In this document: positions 54,001-63,914 of the stretch, piece after piece | Layout of the letters: every line of letters begins with the position of its first letter | How positions within the stretch are numbered: the stretch's first letter is position 1 | Assembly (NCBI RefSeq): GCF_020497125.1 | Contig: NC_059084.1 | Coordinates: forward strand, 6,289,501 to 6,353,500 | DNA from: Mauremys mutica | Taxonomy: Eukaryota > Chordata > Testudines > Geoemydidae | DNA: 64,000 nucleotides | Reading direction: 5' to 3' | The notes under the pieces: model-generated | Databases searched by the model: none | What the model was told of the DNA's origin: nothing | Seen by the model: the letters and a program-made list of their open reading frames with translations, nothing else | Position numbers and translations under genes: made by a program

Positions 54001-57000
54001 TGCCCCCTTCCTTCACTTGTGTTTTCATCCAGCCTGTCCCCTCCTAACTAAACTTATCCAAAAAAACCCAAAACAAAAAATAGTGAAACTAACATGCTGT
54101 TTGCTGCCATCTTATTTCTTCACTTTACTTGTGAGTTATACCCCTGCCCCCACCTTGTGTCTGTCTTGTCTGTTTAGATCAAGGGTATCAATCTTTTTCT
54201 TTCTGAGGCCCCCCCCATGCTATAAAAACTCCATGGACCAGCTGTGCCACAACAACTGTTTTTCTGCATATAAAAGCCAGGGCCGGCATTGGGGGAGTAG
54301 CAAGGAGGGCAGTTGCCTGGGACCCCATGCCACAGAGGATACCGCAAAGCTAAAGTTGCTCAGGCTTTGGCTTCAGCCATAGGTGGGAGCTTGAGGCCCG
54401 GGCTGCAGTCCCATGTGGCAGGGCTTCAGCTTTCTGCCCTGGGCCCTAGCGAGTCTAACGCCAGCTGTGCTTGGCTGACCCCCTGAAACCTACTTGTGGC
54501 CCCCCAGGGGGCCCAAGACCCCTGGTTGAGGACCACTAATTTAGCTTATAAAGTCTTCTGGGCAGAAAGTGTCGGCTGCTCTCTATTTGGACAGTCCTGA
54601 GCACAATGGGGCCCATTCTTGGTTGTGATTAATAATAATCATAAATAATAATCCCACTGACCCTGGCTTGGTAGAAGGGTTGACAGTTCTGCCTGGGAAC
54701 AATAAGTTCAAAACTATTATCTAGTTCTTGTATGGAATTAGAGGCCTTTTCTTCATCCCTTTCTGTAATTTTCACTGTCTCTGGCTGGGAAGATAGTTGT
54801 CTTTGTTCCCCCAAATTATCCAGCTGACGAACTTTTCTCTCTCAGCTTCTCTGCTTTCATTAAGTCACCTCCACATTTTTAGTCAGGCCAAAGAACAGTA
54901 GACTTGTGAGAACTTGTAACTAGCAGCATGGTTCACTGAGAGATGTTGCATAAGCTGTGACGCATCAGTGTGCCTCAACCTGGGCTACAGTCCTCCTTCC
55001 TAAAAAGAAGCTCCAGATTAGTCCAGAGGACAGGAAAGGAGCATTGGAGGAAGGGAAATATACACAACAGATTTGTCCTGTTTCACATCACCTTTTGACA
55101 ACTGGCAAAATCTAAATGGCTCTTTGAAAACCATCTGTCTTCCTTCTCTGCTCTGAAATGTAGGGCTGGAAGCTCAGGGAGTAGCCCATTCTCTGCTCCT
55201 GTGGTACTTGACCTCAATAACCTAGGCAGCCTCATCCTGCTAAACCACCAATGGATGCCTTAAGGAGCTTGTAGCTTTTTGAAGGAAACAGATGGGAGAG
55301 CAGGATGGATTGATTTTAAAATCACCAATTTTAGTTGTTCAAATCAGCAAACAGAAAACTTTGATTTAAGTAGACTGTTTTAATCCTGTTATGCATTTAT
55401 GCTTTTTAAGTTATTCTCATTAGTTGGTAATCATAAAAACATGTAGATTTTCAATTAAATATGTTCTTTACATAGTGGTTCTCAAACTAGGTCTGCCGCT
55501 TGTTCAGGGAAAAGCCCCTGGTGGGCTGGGCTGGTTTGTGTACCTGCCGCATCTGCAGGTTCGGCCCATCGCAGCTCCCACTGGCCGCGGTCCCCTGCTC
55601 CAGGCCAATTGGGGCTGCAGGAACATAAACAGTTATGTAGTTTAGCAATGTTTATTCAGATTCCTAACTTTTACATTTGTTAGAAAATGGTGAATGACAC
55701 CATTTCTTATTTAGTAGATAATTAGTATTTTACTCATTATTTATGTCAAGTTATATTTGGGTGGGGAATGTATTTGTGTATTTTGAATTGAATTCCAAAT
55801 TGTTTTTATTAGTTAAACTACCTTAAATGCGATAGAAATCTAAGAAAAAAGTTTAAATGCAAAACGGGGGGAGGGATAGCTCAGTGGTTTGAGCATTCAT
55901 CTGCTAAACCCAGGGTTGTGAGTTCAATCCTTGAGGGGGCCATTTAGGGACCTGGGGCAAAAATCTGTCTGGGGATTGGTCCTGCTTTGAGCAGGGGATT
56001 GGACTAGATGACTTCCTGAGGCCTCTTCCAACCCTGATATTCTATGATTGTGTTGATAAAGCAAATGTATTATACAAAGGAAAGAATAGCTGTAGTTTCT
56101 GATCACCATGTCAGTCAAGATTTTAGACCTAGTAGATCTTATCCTCTTAGATCTCTGCTTTTTCAGCTCCCAGTCAGTTTCTCAACTTTGAATGAGCTGG
56201 TCATTGAATAGATCTAGTTTAAAAACAAATGAAGAAAATACTCTCTCCGCACCTCCAGATGAGACTGCTGTTGTCAAAAGCTGGTTTAGCACTTTAAGAA
56301 ACTCTGGTTCCAGTTGCTCAGCTTGCGGCTTACAGTTCAATGGTTTGACTTCATTTAAAACTTTGGCAATAGTAAACACAAACTTCTTGAATATTTTTTG
56401 TAGTTTAAATGATTTTAATAAACTATAGTAAATTTAGGCCTTTAATATAGGTTGTCATAATTTAAACTTTAATTTAAAAAATATATACTTACTTTAACTA
56501 TCCAATTTTATTTTTATCCACCTTGTGTTGGAAGCCAGCAGATGACTAAAACCAACAAAAAAGAAACCTAATTTATTTTTCTTCCCTTTCCTTAGAAGAG
56601 AGAGAATAGTTTGGAGACATGGTAGTAAATGTCAGAACAGTGAAGTGGAGAAGGACATCTGCCGTCAAAAGATTGGAGCTTAAAACCACTATCTTGACTT
56701 AAGCAGTTCAAGTATAGGTTGGAAAACTTAATAACAATATATAATTATCCTAATAATGCTAGCCCCAAGTCTGAGCCCCCTGATTAAGAACATATCACTT
56801 TTGTTACAATTATTATAATTAAGAAACAAACATCACTAGATTGGCAATTGGTAATTCAGCCAACCAATGAGAGCCTGCCTTCTACACTGTTCTAGTTTAA
56901 AAAAAATTATCTGCTTTACAAATCCTACAGACTACTTGCATTTTCAATTTTCATTTAATTTAGTCCTTATCAGTTTGTTGTACTTGTATTTTCCACAGCA

Positions 57001-60000
57001 AAAAAAAAATCATCATAAATGTTCAGGTCTTGTTCAGAAGCAGGTTGTAGCCTGAAGACTAAAACATGTGTTAACCCGGTTACAAATGCAGTTTGGTTTC
57101 ATTCTCTCTAGTTATCACAAGTTTAAGATTAGAATAGTTCAACATGGTAGGAAGCTCTGTAAATAGCCCTTTACCACCCTGTTTGGAGAAAATGTGGATG
57201 GGATCTATGTGAAAAGGCTTAAAATAGAAATGTGTGATTTGAGGTAATTAGTCTGAGTAATTTATGCTAAGGTTACTTGCATTCATTTTAAGCTTATTTT
57301 GAAATGTAAGAATCTAATTTTTTAAAAAGTAAAAAACAAAAAAACAAACAGTATCTGCATCCTGCTTGGGAGCTCCATCTTTCATGTCTGTCTGTAGATA
57401 ATATAAATGCTGATCATAAATGCTACTAAACTCAATTAGTCTATCCAATAGGACTTTTTAACTTCTAAGCCACTTGTTGGGCATGGTGGTTGGACTACTG
57501 TTCATCTGAACCAGTCACTCAAATAAAGTCTTGTTAAACTATGGTTCTTAATGCCTTGTATTTTACATTATGCAAATGATTTGCTTTAAGGAATATTAAT
57601 GGGTACGAGGGGTAAGTTATGAAGATAGGCCCCTCATATTAACAGCTCTTAACATTTTAAACCTGCCTTGTATCTTTGTTTTCATCTAAGTAGAAAATGA
57701 CACCAGTCCAAGAAAAAAAAAAGTTAAAATATTTGTCACTACAATTTCCCTGAGTTTGTAAAAACAGGGAAAATATAGCAATCCCAACTAACTAGGAAAC
57801 TAAAGGAAAAAGTCATAAACTAGCAATGTTTAGCTGTTAAGACCCCTAGCTTCTTGGGAAGGTAAAATGGCATTTTGGGCTTTTCATAATAGATATCCAC
57901 TGCTCTGCTCTTTGGAGCTCTGAATTTTCACCCACATATGCTTTTGCTGTGATATTCTGACAATGTCTTTATTCCAGAGGCAGTTACTGAACAGTCCCTC
58001 TGTTTTTCTTGTTTGTTACCACTTGCCCCTGTTTTTGCCTGAACTTCCCTGCATGATCCCTTGGTCGCTACCTCCACTGAAGAATGGAGAGCACAGCTGC
58101 TTCTCTTGCTCTCTGAGAGATGTTCTCGCAGACTTGTTGAGATCCTTTCTCTCCACATTTACAGCATTTGGGGCACAAATTAAGTGATTGCCCTTTCTAC
58201 GGTTGAGCCCTGTCTGGAGTTTTCCTTTAATGTCCCTTGCTCTTTCCTGTTGGTGGTGGTTATCAGAAGCTCAGTGAGACTTCAGTGAACCCGTGGCTTC
58301 TACTTACAGAAGAATCATAGAACATTAGGGTTGTAAGAGACCTCAGGAGGTCATCTAGTCCAACCCCCTGCTCAAAGCAGGACCAACACCAACTAAATCA
58401 TCCCAACCAGGGCTTTATCAAGCTGGGCCTTAATCCTGTATGGATGGAGATTCCACCACCTCCCTAGGTAACCCATTCCAGTGAAATAGTGTTTCCTAAT
58501 ATCAAACCTAGACCTCCCCCACTGCAACTTGAGACCATTGCTCCTTGTTCTGTCATCTGACATCACTGAGAACAGTCGAGCTCCATCCTCTTTGGAACCT
58601 CTCTTCAGGTAGTTGAAGGCAAATCCCCCCTCACTCTTCTCTTCTGCAGACTAAACAAGCCCAGTTCCCTCAGCCTCTCCTCGTAAGTCATGTGCCCCAG
58701 CCCCCTGATCATTTTCGTTGCCCTCGGCTAGACTCTCTCCAATTTGTCCACATCCTTTCCGTAGTGGGGGGCCGAAAACATACTCCAGATGTGGCCTCAC
58801 CAGTGCTGAATTGAGGGGAATAATCACTTCCCTTGATCTGCTGGCAATGCTTCTACTAATAGCAGCAAAGAGTCTTGTGGCACGTTACAGACTATTATGC
58901 AGTCTGTTAGTCTATAAGGTGCCACAAGACTCTTTGCTGCTTTTACAAATCCAGACTAACACAGCTACCCCTCTGATACTCCTACCAATGAAGCCCCAAT
59001 ATGCCGTTAGCCTTCTTGGCAACAAGGGCACACTGCTGACTCATATCCAGCTTCTCATCCACTGTAATCCCCAGGTCCTTTTATACAGAACTGCTGCTTA
59101 GCCAATCGGTCCCCAGCCTGTAGCAGTGCATGGGATTCTTCCATCCTAAGTACAGGACTCTGCACTTGTCCCTGTTGAACCTCATCAGATTTCTTTTGGC
59201 CCAATCCTCCAATTTGTCACGGTAACTCTGGACCCTATCCCTACCCTCCAGCGTATCTACCTCTCCACCCAGCTTAGTGTCATCAGCGAACTTGCTGAGG
59301 GTGCAATCCATCCAATCATCCAGATCATTAATAAAGATGTTGAACATCTTTCATCTTACTTCATTCAGCATCATAGCATCTTACAAGTCTTGCTTGCTTC
59401 ATCCAGCAGCACTTTCTCTACCAGACTCGTGAAGTCTCCCAGAATGTCTTCCAAACAGAGTAGTAAGGTAGCGGAGGGAAAAAGGGTTTGGGGCAAGTTT
59501 CAAAAGTGACAAGCACTTAAGAGCCGAAGTTCTATTGCCTTTCAATGAGACCTAAGGTCCTATCACAAGGGCACTTTTGGAAAATTTTACACTTATTCTG
59601 TGGATCCCTTCAGTCTGTTCCTACCCTTGTACCAATCCAGCTGCTGTTGCAATAGTTAACTTGATCTAGAGATCAAAATATTGCAGATCTTCTCTTCAGT
59701 TATGAATTTTAGTTTTCTATACTTACATTCTCTGCTGTAGCCCTCAACTGCTACCATTTTGGGGCCTGGGTGACTGCTCTAGCTGCATGTACATTTGCTC
59801 TGCATGCATTCAGCCACTCCACTTGAAATTTCATGTGTTCATTTGATTCCTGTATCCTTTTATGTGTCAAATATATACTATAATAATTGCTGTTGTGATT
59901 TTAAAATGACATGTAAGACATAATTTTGGGCTGCACCAGTAATTGCATTTATAAAAAAAAATCTCCACCTTTTTTAGCTGTTGTCGCTAAAAGTTTGTTC

Positions 60001-60090
60001 AAGTTATTAAATATCTGTTTTTTCCTGCCTTTTTTTTTAAACTTTGTTTTTTTCTTTTTACAGGAACGGCAGAATCGAAACAAACAATAA
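38996..60090 (+). CDS. YTHDF1: YTHDF1, m6A-binding YTH domain family protein 1 (559 aa, five coding exons)
   Basis: The exons join as 38996-39022, 39369-39393, 40996-41075, 47891-49411 and 60064-60090 (1680 nt). The protein starts [17 protein letters not shown] and ends ERQSRNKQ, the same length as human YTHDF1. Residues 45-388 form a low-complexity Tyr/Pro/Gln/Gly/Asn-rich region, with a Pro/Gln block at about 281-325. The YTH domain (about 389-523) keeps K395, Y397 and the aromatic cage W411, W465 and W470 that holds N6-methyladenosine. YTHDF proteins are cytoplasmic readers of m6A mRNA affecting translation and decay, and the disordered region supports condensate formation (family knowledge). 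[20 protein letters not shown] and [15 protein letters not shown] point to YTHDF1 over YTHDF2 and YTHDF3; gene order agrees. An in-frame ATG lies one codon upstream (38993); the second was chosen for its A at -3. Confidence 0.97.
39023..39368 (+). other. YTHDF1: YTHDF1 intron 1
   Basis: A short 346-bp intron, the first half of which is still CpG-rich. Ends GGCATCATAG. Nothing else recognised. Confidence 0.8.
39369..39393 (+). CDS. YTHDF1: YTHDF1 coding exon 2, 25-nt microexon (RPKGQDNK)
   Basis: The acceptor is CATCATAG, with a weak pyrimidine tract, and the donor AAG/GTAAGG. It encodes eight residues and hands one G to exon 3. The match to human RTKGQDNK at the same place makes this tiny exon credible. 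Confidence 0.92.
39394..40995 (+). other. YTHDF1: YTHDF1 intron 2
   Basis: A 1.6-kb A/T-rich intron ending TTTTTGTTTTAG. A weak MIR-like stretch may lie near 40420-40560. No gene seen. Confidence 0.75.
40996..41075 (+). CDS. YTHDF1: YTHDF1 coding exon 3
   Basis: With the carried G it encodes [20 protein letters not shown] followed by LSGQSNQ, ending in phase 0 at donor CAG/GTTAGT. It is nearly identical to human YTHDF1. Confidence 0.95.
41563..41710 (-). mobile_element. CR1 LINE 3' tail fragment
   Basis: GACTTTAAGGCCAGAAGGCA, ATGATCATCTAATCTGACTT and ACATCACAGGCCACAGATCC follow the reverse CR1 3' end seen at 6950. Only about 150 bases remain. Confidence 0.7.
45669..45711 (+). repeat. Two-copy 21-bp tandem duplication
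   Basis: The unit CATATGTCAGATGCAGAATT plus TG occurs twice in direct succession without mismatch, within YTHDF1 intron 3. Confidence 0.8.
47891..49411 (+). CDS. YTHDF1: YTHDF1 coding exon 4: low-complexity region and YTH domain
   Basis: A 1521-nt exon (507 codons) in phase 0 at both ends. It starts [13 protein letters not shown] after TTCTTTAACAG and ends EEEEVVRK before GTAAAC. It contains nearly the whole protein, including all m6A-contact residues (K395, Y397, W411, W465, W470). A single large exon carrying the YTH domain is typical of YTHDF genes. Unspliced reading would add nine residues (VNLHFLEKN) before a stop. Confidence 0.98.
50523..50873. mobile_element. hAT MITE with long internal palindrome
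   Basis: The element spans 50531-50865, starting CAATGGTGGGCAACTTG and ending TATGTTGCTCACCACTA. The flanks CTTTTAAC and CTTTATAC agree at six of eight bases. Inside, AATGGGAGCTGCGGGAAG and CTTCCCGCAGCTCCCATT are exact reverse complements, and TTTGTTTACA..TGTAAACAAA mirror further out. It is the same superfamily as 34632 but with different ends. Confidence 0.8.
54172..54546. mobile_element. hAT (Charlie-like) MITE, CCCCCCATGCTATAAAAACTC family
   Basis: The element spans about 54180-54538, from CAAGGGTATCAATCTTTTTC to CCCTGGTTGAGGACCACTA; the ends are inverted. The interior contains CATGCTATAAAAACTCCATG, GCCACAACAACTGTTTTTCT and CCAGCGAGTCTAACGCC-type blocks as in other turtle copies (from memory). 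The flanks GTTTAGAT and ATTTAGCT agree at six of eight. Confidence 0.75.
55473..55622. mobile_element. Truncated left half of the 34632-type hAT MITE
   Basis: TAGTGGTTCTCAAACTAGG starts the copy, followed by AAAGCCCCTGGTGGGCTGGG and GCTCCAGGCCAATTGGGGCTGC. The sequence stops at the first hairpin arm; the right half is absent. Confidence 0.7.
55866..56048 (+). mobile_element. Cry I-type turtle SINE (tRNA-derived), forward orientation
   Basis: The GGGGGAGGGATAGCTCAGTG head contains the A box and GGGTTGTGAGTTCAATCCTT contains the B box. The 3' tail CTTCCAACCCTGATATTCTA matches CR1-type ends, in line with the known tail sharing between this SINE and its partner LINE. It should not be called a tRNA gene. 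Confidence 0.88.
56160..56400 (-). pseudogene. Relic of a hAT transposase C-terminal (dimerisation) domain
   Basis: The minus strand at 56379-56182 reads [20 protein letters not shown] then [20 protein letters not shown]. The pattern of short aliphatics, [10 protein letters not shown] and a following basic or hydrophobic helix matches the hATC region (usual form P-x-SSxxSERxFS). It is a small diverged fragment with no catalytic domain, flanked by an SINE at 55866. The transposase source cannot be named. Confidence 0.6.
58318..59350 (-). mobile_element. CR1 LINE, 3' part, with a nested insertion
   Basis: On the plus strand it begins GAACATTAGGGTTGTAAGAG and includes GGTCATCTAGTCCAACCCCC, GAGATTCCACCACCTCCC and CTGCAGACTAAACAAGCCCA. 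The minus strand at 59347-59081 still encodes reverse-transcriptase sequence: [20 protein letters not shown], then [17 protein letters not shown] and [15 protein letters not shown]. The ADD catalytic triad is visible. It is interrupted at about 58860-58976 by another repeat. It is among the best preserved CR1 copies in the window but truncated at its 5' end. Confidence 0.92.
58850..58987. mobile_element. Foldback element nested in CR1, with 23-bp perfect arms
   Basis: Arms at 58861-58883 and 58919-58941 are exact 23-base reverse complements (AGCAGCAAAGAGTCTTGTGG begins the left arm). They enclose a 35-base loop with CAGACTATTATGCAGTCTG, itself palindromic. To the right follows TCCAGACTAACACAGCTACC. 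Similar words TTCTACTAAT and TCCTACCAAT flank the insert, probably the target duplication. The CR1 sequence resumes on both sides. Confidence 0.7.
60064..60090 (+). CDS. YTHDF1: YTHDF1 coding exon 5 (ERQSRNKQ-type end, here ERQNRNKQ, stop)
   Basis: After TTTCTTTTTACAG the exon reads GAACGGCAGAATCGAAACAA then ACAA and TAA, encoding Glu-Arg-Gln-Asn-Arg-Asn-Lys-Gln. This is the conserved basic C-terminus of YTHDF1, joined in phase 0. Confidence 0.95.
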   Translation, partial: ERQNRNKQ

Positions 60091-60339
60091 GAATAAGCGT
60101 ATACAATTTGCTATATATAATAGAACTGATATTAAATTTGACCATGAAAAACAAATCTTAAAACGTAATCTGGTGCTATATCCTGGCATCAGGACAAACT
60201 AAAGCTTTCAGCTCCAATATTTCTTCTTGTACAGGGGGAATTTAGTTGTTGCATCTTTAAGTACATTGTAGTTTGTTTTTGCCCAGGTGGATCTGCATTA
60301 ATTTGTATCTTTTCTATGTAAAATGCTATAGAATCCATT

Positions 60340-60345
60340 AATAAA
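60340..60345 (+). terminator. YTHDF1: Proximal poly(A) signal of YTHDF1
   Basis: AATAAA in CCATTAATAAAGATG, 250 bases after the stop codon, followed by a T-rich stretch (GTTTTTATTTTTTAAG). Confidence 0.6.
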
Positions 60346-61375
60346 GATGTATCTGTTTTTATTTTTTAAGTTAGTAAACAATTATACTGACCTAATATGG
60401 AACTATAAATGAGCATCCTAAAAATGTCAGTGTTTCCCAAAGACTTTATTTTGGCACAGATTATGTTCCTATTCTGATATTCACCATAATTTTGTATGAC
60501 AGAATTTCTCTGTTCATCCCAATCCCTGTTTCTTCATGGCAATCATAAGAAACCATTGAGTTTTGTCACTTTAAGAATGTTGTTTAAGAGAAATACTGCA
60601 TTCAGAATATTGAAATGAAAATTCAAGTTAAGATCACTTTTTAATTGAATTGTACAATTATACTTTTAAAAATGCTAACATGCCACTTGGATTTTTTTCT
60701 GTCTCCAAGAAAATCAAATTGTCAGTGAAACTGTTTAACTCTGAAAATATTTCCCTTTCACATTCTGTTAACCCAGTGCTTCAGTGTGCATTTGTTATAC
60801 CCATATCCTGCAGAGAGTTAGTGAGGTGCTTTCTCTCAGCCATAATTCTGCTTTATTGTTTTTGTAGCTTAATAATTAAATAATAATGTAAATGCTATCA
60901 ACATTGCAGGGTTTTTGGACAGTGTGTTTAAACCTGTTTCCGCTTTCAGGTGTTATTAGTTAATTGCAGATCATTTTTAATCTTTCCCTTTCTTTTCCCC
61001 CCAAAATCCCAATGCCATTTAAAGTTTTTATACCAATAATGCTGAGCTTTAACGTAGAAACTAATAGTATGGACAATATGATGGATTATGCCTCAGATGT
61101 TTAAAATCGACTGTGTATGTCTAATTTTTTTTTCTGTTGGATGAGTAAAAAAAATGTTTTAAGAAACTGAATTTGCTGTCATGTTTTTGTGGAATAAGGG
61201 AACCGTTGAAGAACTCGTCACCAACTGGAGTTTCAATTAAGCATGAAAATTGTGCTCATGCCTGTTGCTCTAGCACACTGAATCTGCACGTGTTTATTGT
61301 AGAGGATCTTTTACTATATTAGAAAGCAAATATCGTCTTCTGAAAACTATTTACTCCAAAAGGACCTCTGATTTA

Positions 61376-61381
61376 AATAAA
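61376..61381 (+). terminator. YTHDF1: Distal poly(A) signal of YTHDF1
   Basis: AATAAA in GATTTAAATAAAGTTT. A further AATAAA follows 130 bases later. Confidence 0.5.
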
Positions 61382-61505
61382 GTTTAAGCTGTATCATTTA
61401 GACTTGTATTTAGAACGTATAACTTTGTCTCTGGACTGTCACTGCCTGTAAGGACTCATGGACAGCATCAGATTAACTTTTTTCCTCTAGGAGAATACAA
61501 GCCTT

Positions 61506-61511
61506 AATAAA
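61506..61511 (+). terminator. YTHDF1: Most distal poly(A) signal of YTHDF1
   Basis: AATAAA in GCCTTAATAAACAATAC, followed by a T-rich stretch (TTTTCATTTTTTCCC) 25-45 bases downstream, which makes it a good distal site. Confidence 0.5.
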
Positions 61512-62217
61512 CAATACATATTTAGCAAGTATGATGTCATTTTCATTTTTTCCCTACACTCAAACACCTGCATATATTGTAGCCATGTAACACAAACTCA
61601 TGAGCACAAGACCAATTAGAGTAGTCAGTCTGCTGATAGAATTGCAAACATCTGAGTTGGTCAACGCACATTCTCTCTGGCAGGGATCTTTCTTGGAAAT
61701 TGTTTTAAGAATATGTCTAAGCTACTTGCAGTATTTCCTCTAGTGTGGGGTTCTTGTGCATTTATTAACTGACAATTGTTATACTTTTTATTCTGCTTGT
61801 ATGGCTGAGAAGCTTAAGGAATTGAAAGCTGGTCTGCAGGATTCACCATCCATACAAGGACATTACAAATCTGGATCAGTGTGATGAGGAAAGAACTTTC
61901 AAAATTAGGAATAAACCAAGTAAAACACTTTTATGTAACATTATGGCTTTTGACAGTGTTGCACTGTTCCTTATGTTCTAGGATTTAACCTCGTAGATTT
62001 TAAAAAGCTGCCTTTTTCTTCAAAGTCTGTTGACCTGTTCACATCCTGATAGGGCACAACTCTGGCCCTCTCTTTTCCATCAGTTGGGCTCATGCAGCCA
62101 AGCATTCCACTGCCAAAAGAAATGCAGTTCTCTTTAGTCCCCAAACAGCAGTCTGACGCTGGTAGCACACATTTTTAGTTTCCCACCAAAAATATGTAAG
62201 TATCACTGCTTTGGTGG

Positions 62218-62239
62218 TGCTGCTGCTGCTGCTGCTGCT
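62218..62239 (+). repeat. (TGC)7 trinucleotide repeat
   Basis: Seven uninterrupted TGC units plus T, about 0.7 kb after the most distal YTHDF1 poly(A) signal. It is not in a recognised coding frame. Confidence 0.95.
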
Positions 62240-63691
62240 AACCTAGAAAATAAATCTTCAGTCTCTTAAGGAATAGAACCATTGTAGTTAGGCTGGTTTC
62301 AATGACAATTGGGAAAGCTGATTCCGTGTGTCTCAGCCTACTGTCCCTTTTCTGGGCATCAGAAAACTACTATAAGCTGCTATGATAGGCATCTCTCCCA
62401 GAGACTGCAAAGGGGTGCAGTTATAAATGTGGTACTATGCAGTCACAGGAGTAGCTGGCTCAGAGAGGAAGCTTGAATAGCATCTGACTCAAATTGTTGT
62501 TTCACCTTTGCCATGACCAGCACTAAATTAGCAATACATTCTAAAAATCAAATAAAATAAATCCATAAGTAGGTGTTGTAGAATAAATACGCAGCAATAT
62601 TTCTCCTGTCCTGTAGAATGTGTGATGTTAAAATTGAATCACTTGCTGTGCTTCTACTTGGTCTAATATTTTAGTAATGCTTGAAAGTATTTTCTCTCAA
62701 AGAATGAGAGTTTTGTTTACTTGTATTTCTCTGATACAAGACAGGCAACCAGAGCAGCACATCTTGCCTGTCCCAAAGCTGTGGTTATAGCCATCACAGC
62801 ATTATCAAAAAATGATTCATGACTGCAAGTACAATTGTATCAGACGATAACATTACCAGCCTTTCAGTTGCTTAACTTCCATGGTGGTTACACTTGCTAC
62901 TGATTAATGAGGGCTTGATACAACTTGGACTTGTATGAGAAATGACAAGGAACAAACAAAACTAACTGATGTTACATTAAGATTGAAACAAGCTGACAGA
63001 AGTAGGGAAATAAAGGCTAAAAGCTTTCACTGTGACCTTAACTTAGTGTGTTTGTAAAATACTATGGCTTTTTTTTTTAACCTGTGAGGTTTTAGGGAAG
63101 GGGGTACATGGGTGTGAAATGCAAGTCCCAAGTTTTTTTCTCTCACACCCCGCTAGTCTCTTGATTTTTAAAAGCCTGCAATTGTATCCTTTACTAAATC
63201 CAACAAACTTATCTAAAGCATTTTTAAAGTAGCTTTATTATTTAATTTAATTCTGCCTGGCATTTCTTTCTTGTCTATAAACTTCCTATGCAGTAGCCAT
63301 AGATTTACTCCTCGATGTGCTACAGGACTTAAGCTAAAAGGAACAGTGTGCGTTTCTTTGTATTAAACTGATGACAACACACTAGGGAGGTGGTAACTTA
63401 TGTGAAGCAGCATGTATCTTCTTTTCCAATCTAATAATGTGTAGGGGTTACTTTCTAGCCTAACCTTATGCAGGGGGAAAAGAGAATCTCAGCAACAGTA
63501 GGCAGTAGAACAATTGTAGCTCTCTGAGTCAGTACATGAAGTGGCAAGGAAGTGTCAGCCTTTCTTGCTCTACCCAAAAAAAAAAAAACAACAACAAAAA
63601 ATGCAACCCCCCCAAAAAAAACCAAAAACAAACTTGCTTCTTGTGTAGACATTCCTATAAGAAATGGGGCGGGATTTTATTTAAAATGAAA

Positions 63692-63914
63692 TACAGGTCT
63701 GTCACATCTTAGGCACATTTAACATGCGCAACTTCAGCTTTACGCGGTTGGCAAAAACAAGAAAAAAAACAAAAAAAGAAAATTTAAATACTGTTTCTGT
63801 AGTGCGGGCGATTCTGCCCGCTATTACACTCAATGTAATTTTGACTATACATGATTTTCGCTTTACGCGCTGACTCTGGAACATAACCCCAGCATAAGAT
63901 GAGACAGACCTGTA
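63692..63914. mobile_element. Tigger/mariner-like palindromic MITE
   Basis: TACAGGTCTGTCACATCTTA at the left and TAAGATGAGACAGACCTGTA at the right are inverted with one mismatch, bounded by TA. Inside, CTTTACGCGGTTGG and CGCTTTACGCGCTGA sit in both halves and a GCGGGCGATTCTGCCCGC hairpin lies at the centre. The CAGG start with TA duplication and the CGCTTTACGCG words recall Tigger-type (pogo) elements; this assignment is by resemblance. Confidence 0.7.

Larger units (their letters stand above)
49412..60063 (+). other. YTHDF1: YTHDF1 last intron, 10.7 kb, repeat-rich
   Basis: The intron runs from GTAAAC to TTTTTTCTTTTTACAG. It contains hAT MITEs (50531, 54180, 55473), a Cry I SINE (55866), a hAT transposase relic (56182) and a CR1 with a nested insertion (58318-59350). 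The rest, for example 50880-54170 and 56450-58310, has no recognisable gene. Confidence 0.75.
60091..61530 (+). other. YTHDF1: YTHDF1 3' UTR
   Basis: A/T-rich sequence after the stop with three canonical AATAAA signals (60340, 61376, 61506). Use of the first would give a UTR of about 0.27 kb and of the last about 1.44 kb, so short and long forms are possible. The end is inferred. Confidence 0.65.

Noticed and set aside
55866..55940. Possible tRNA gene (A and B boxes)
   Set aside because: The head is followed by the Cry I SINE body and CR1-like tail, and the anticodon arm is not intact; it is a retroposon.
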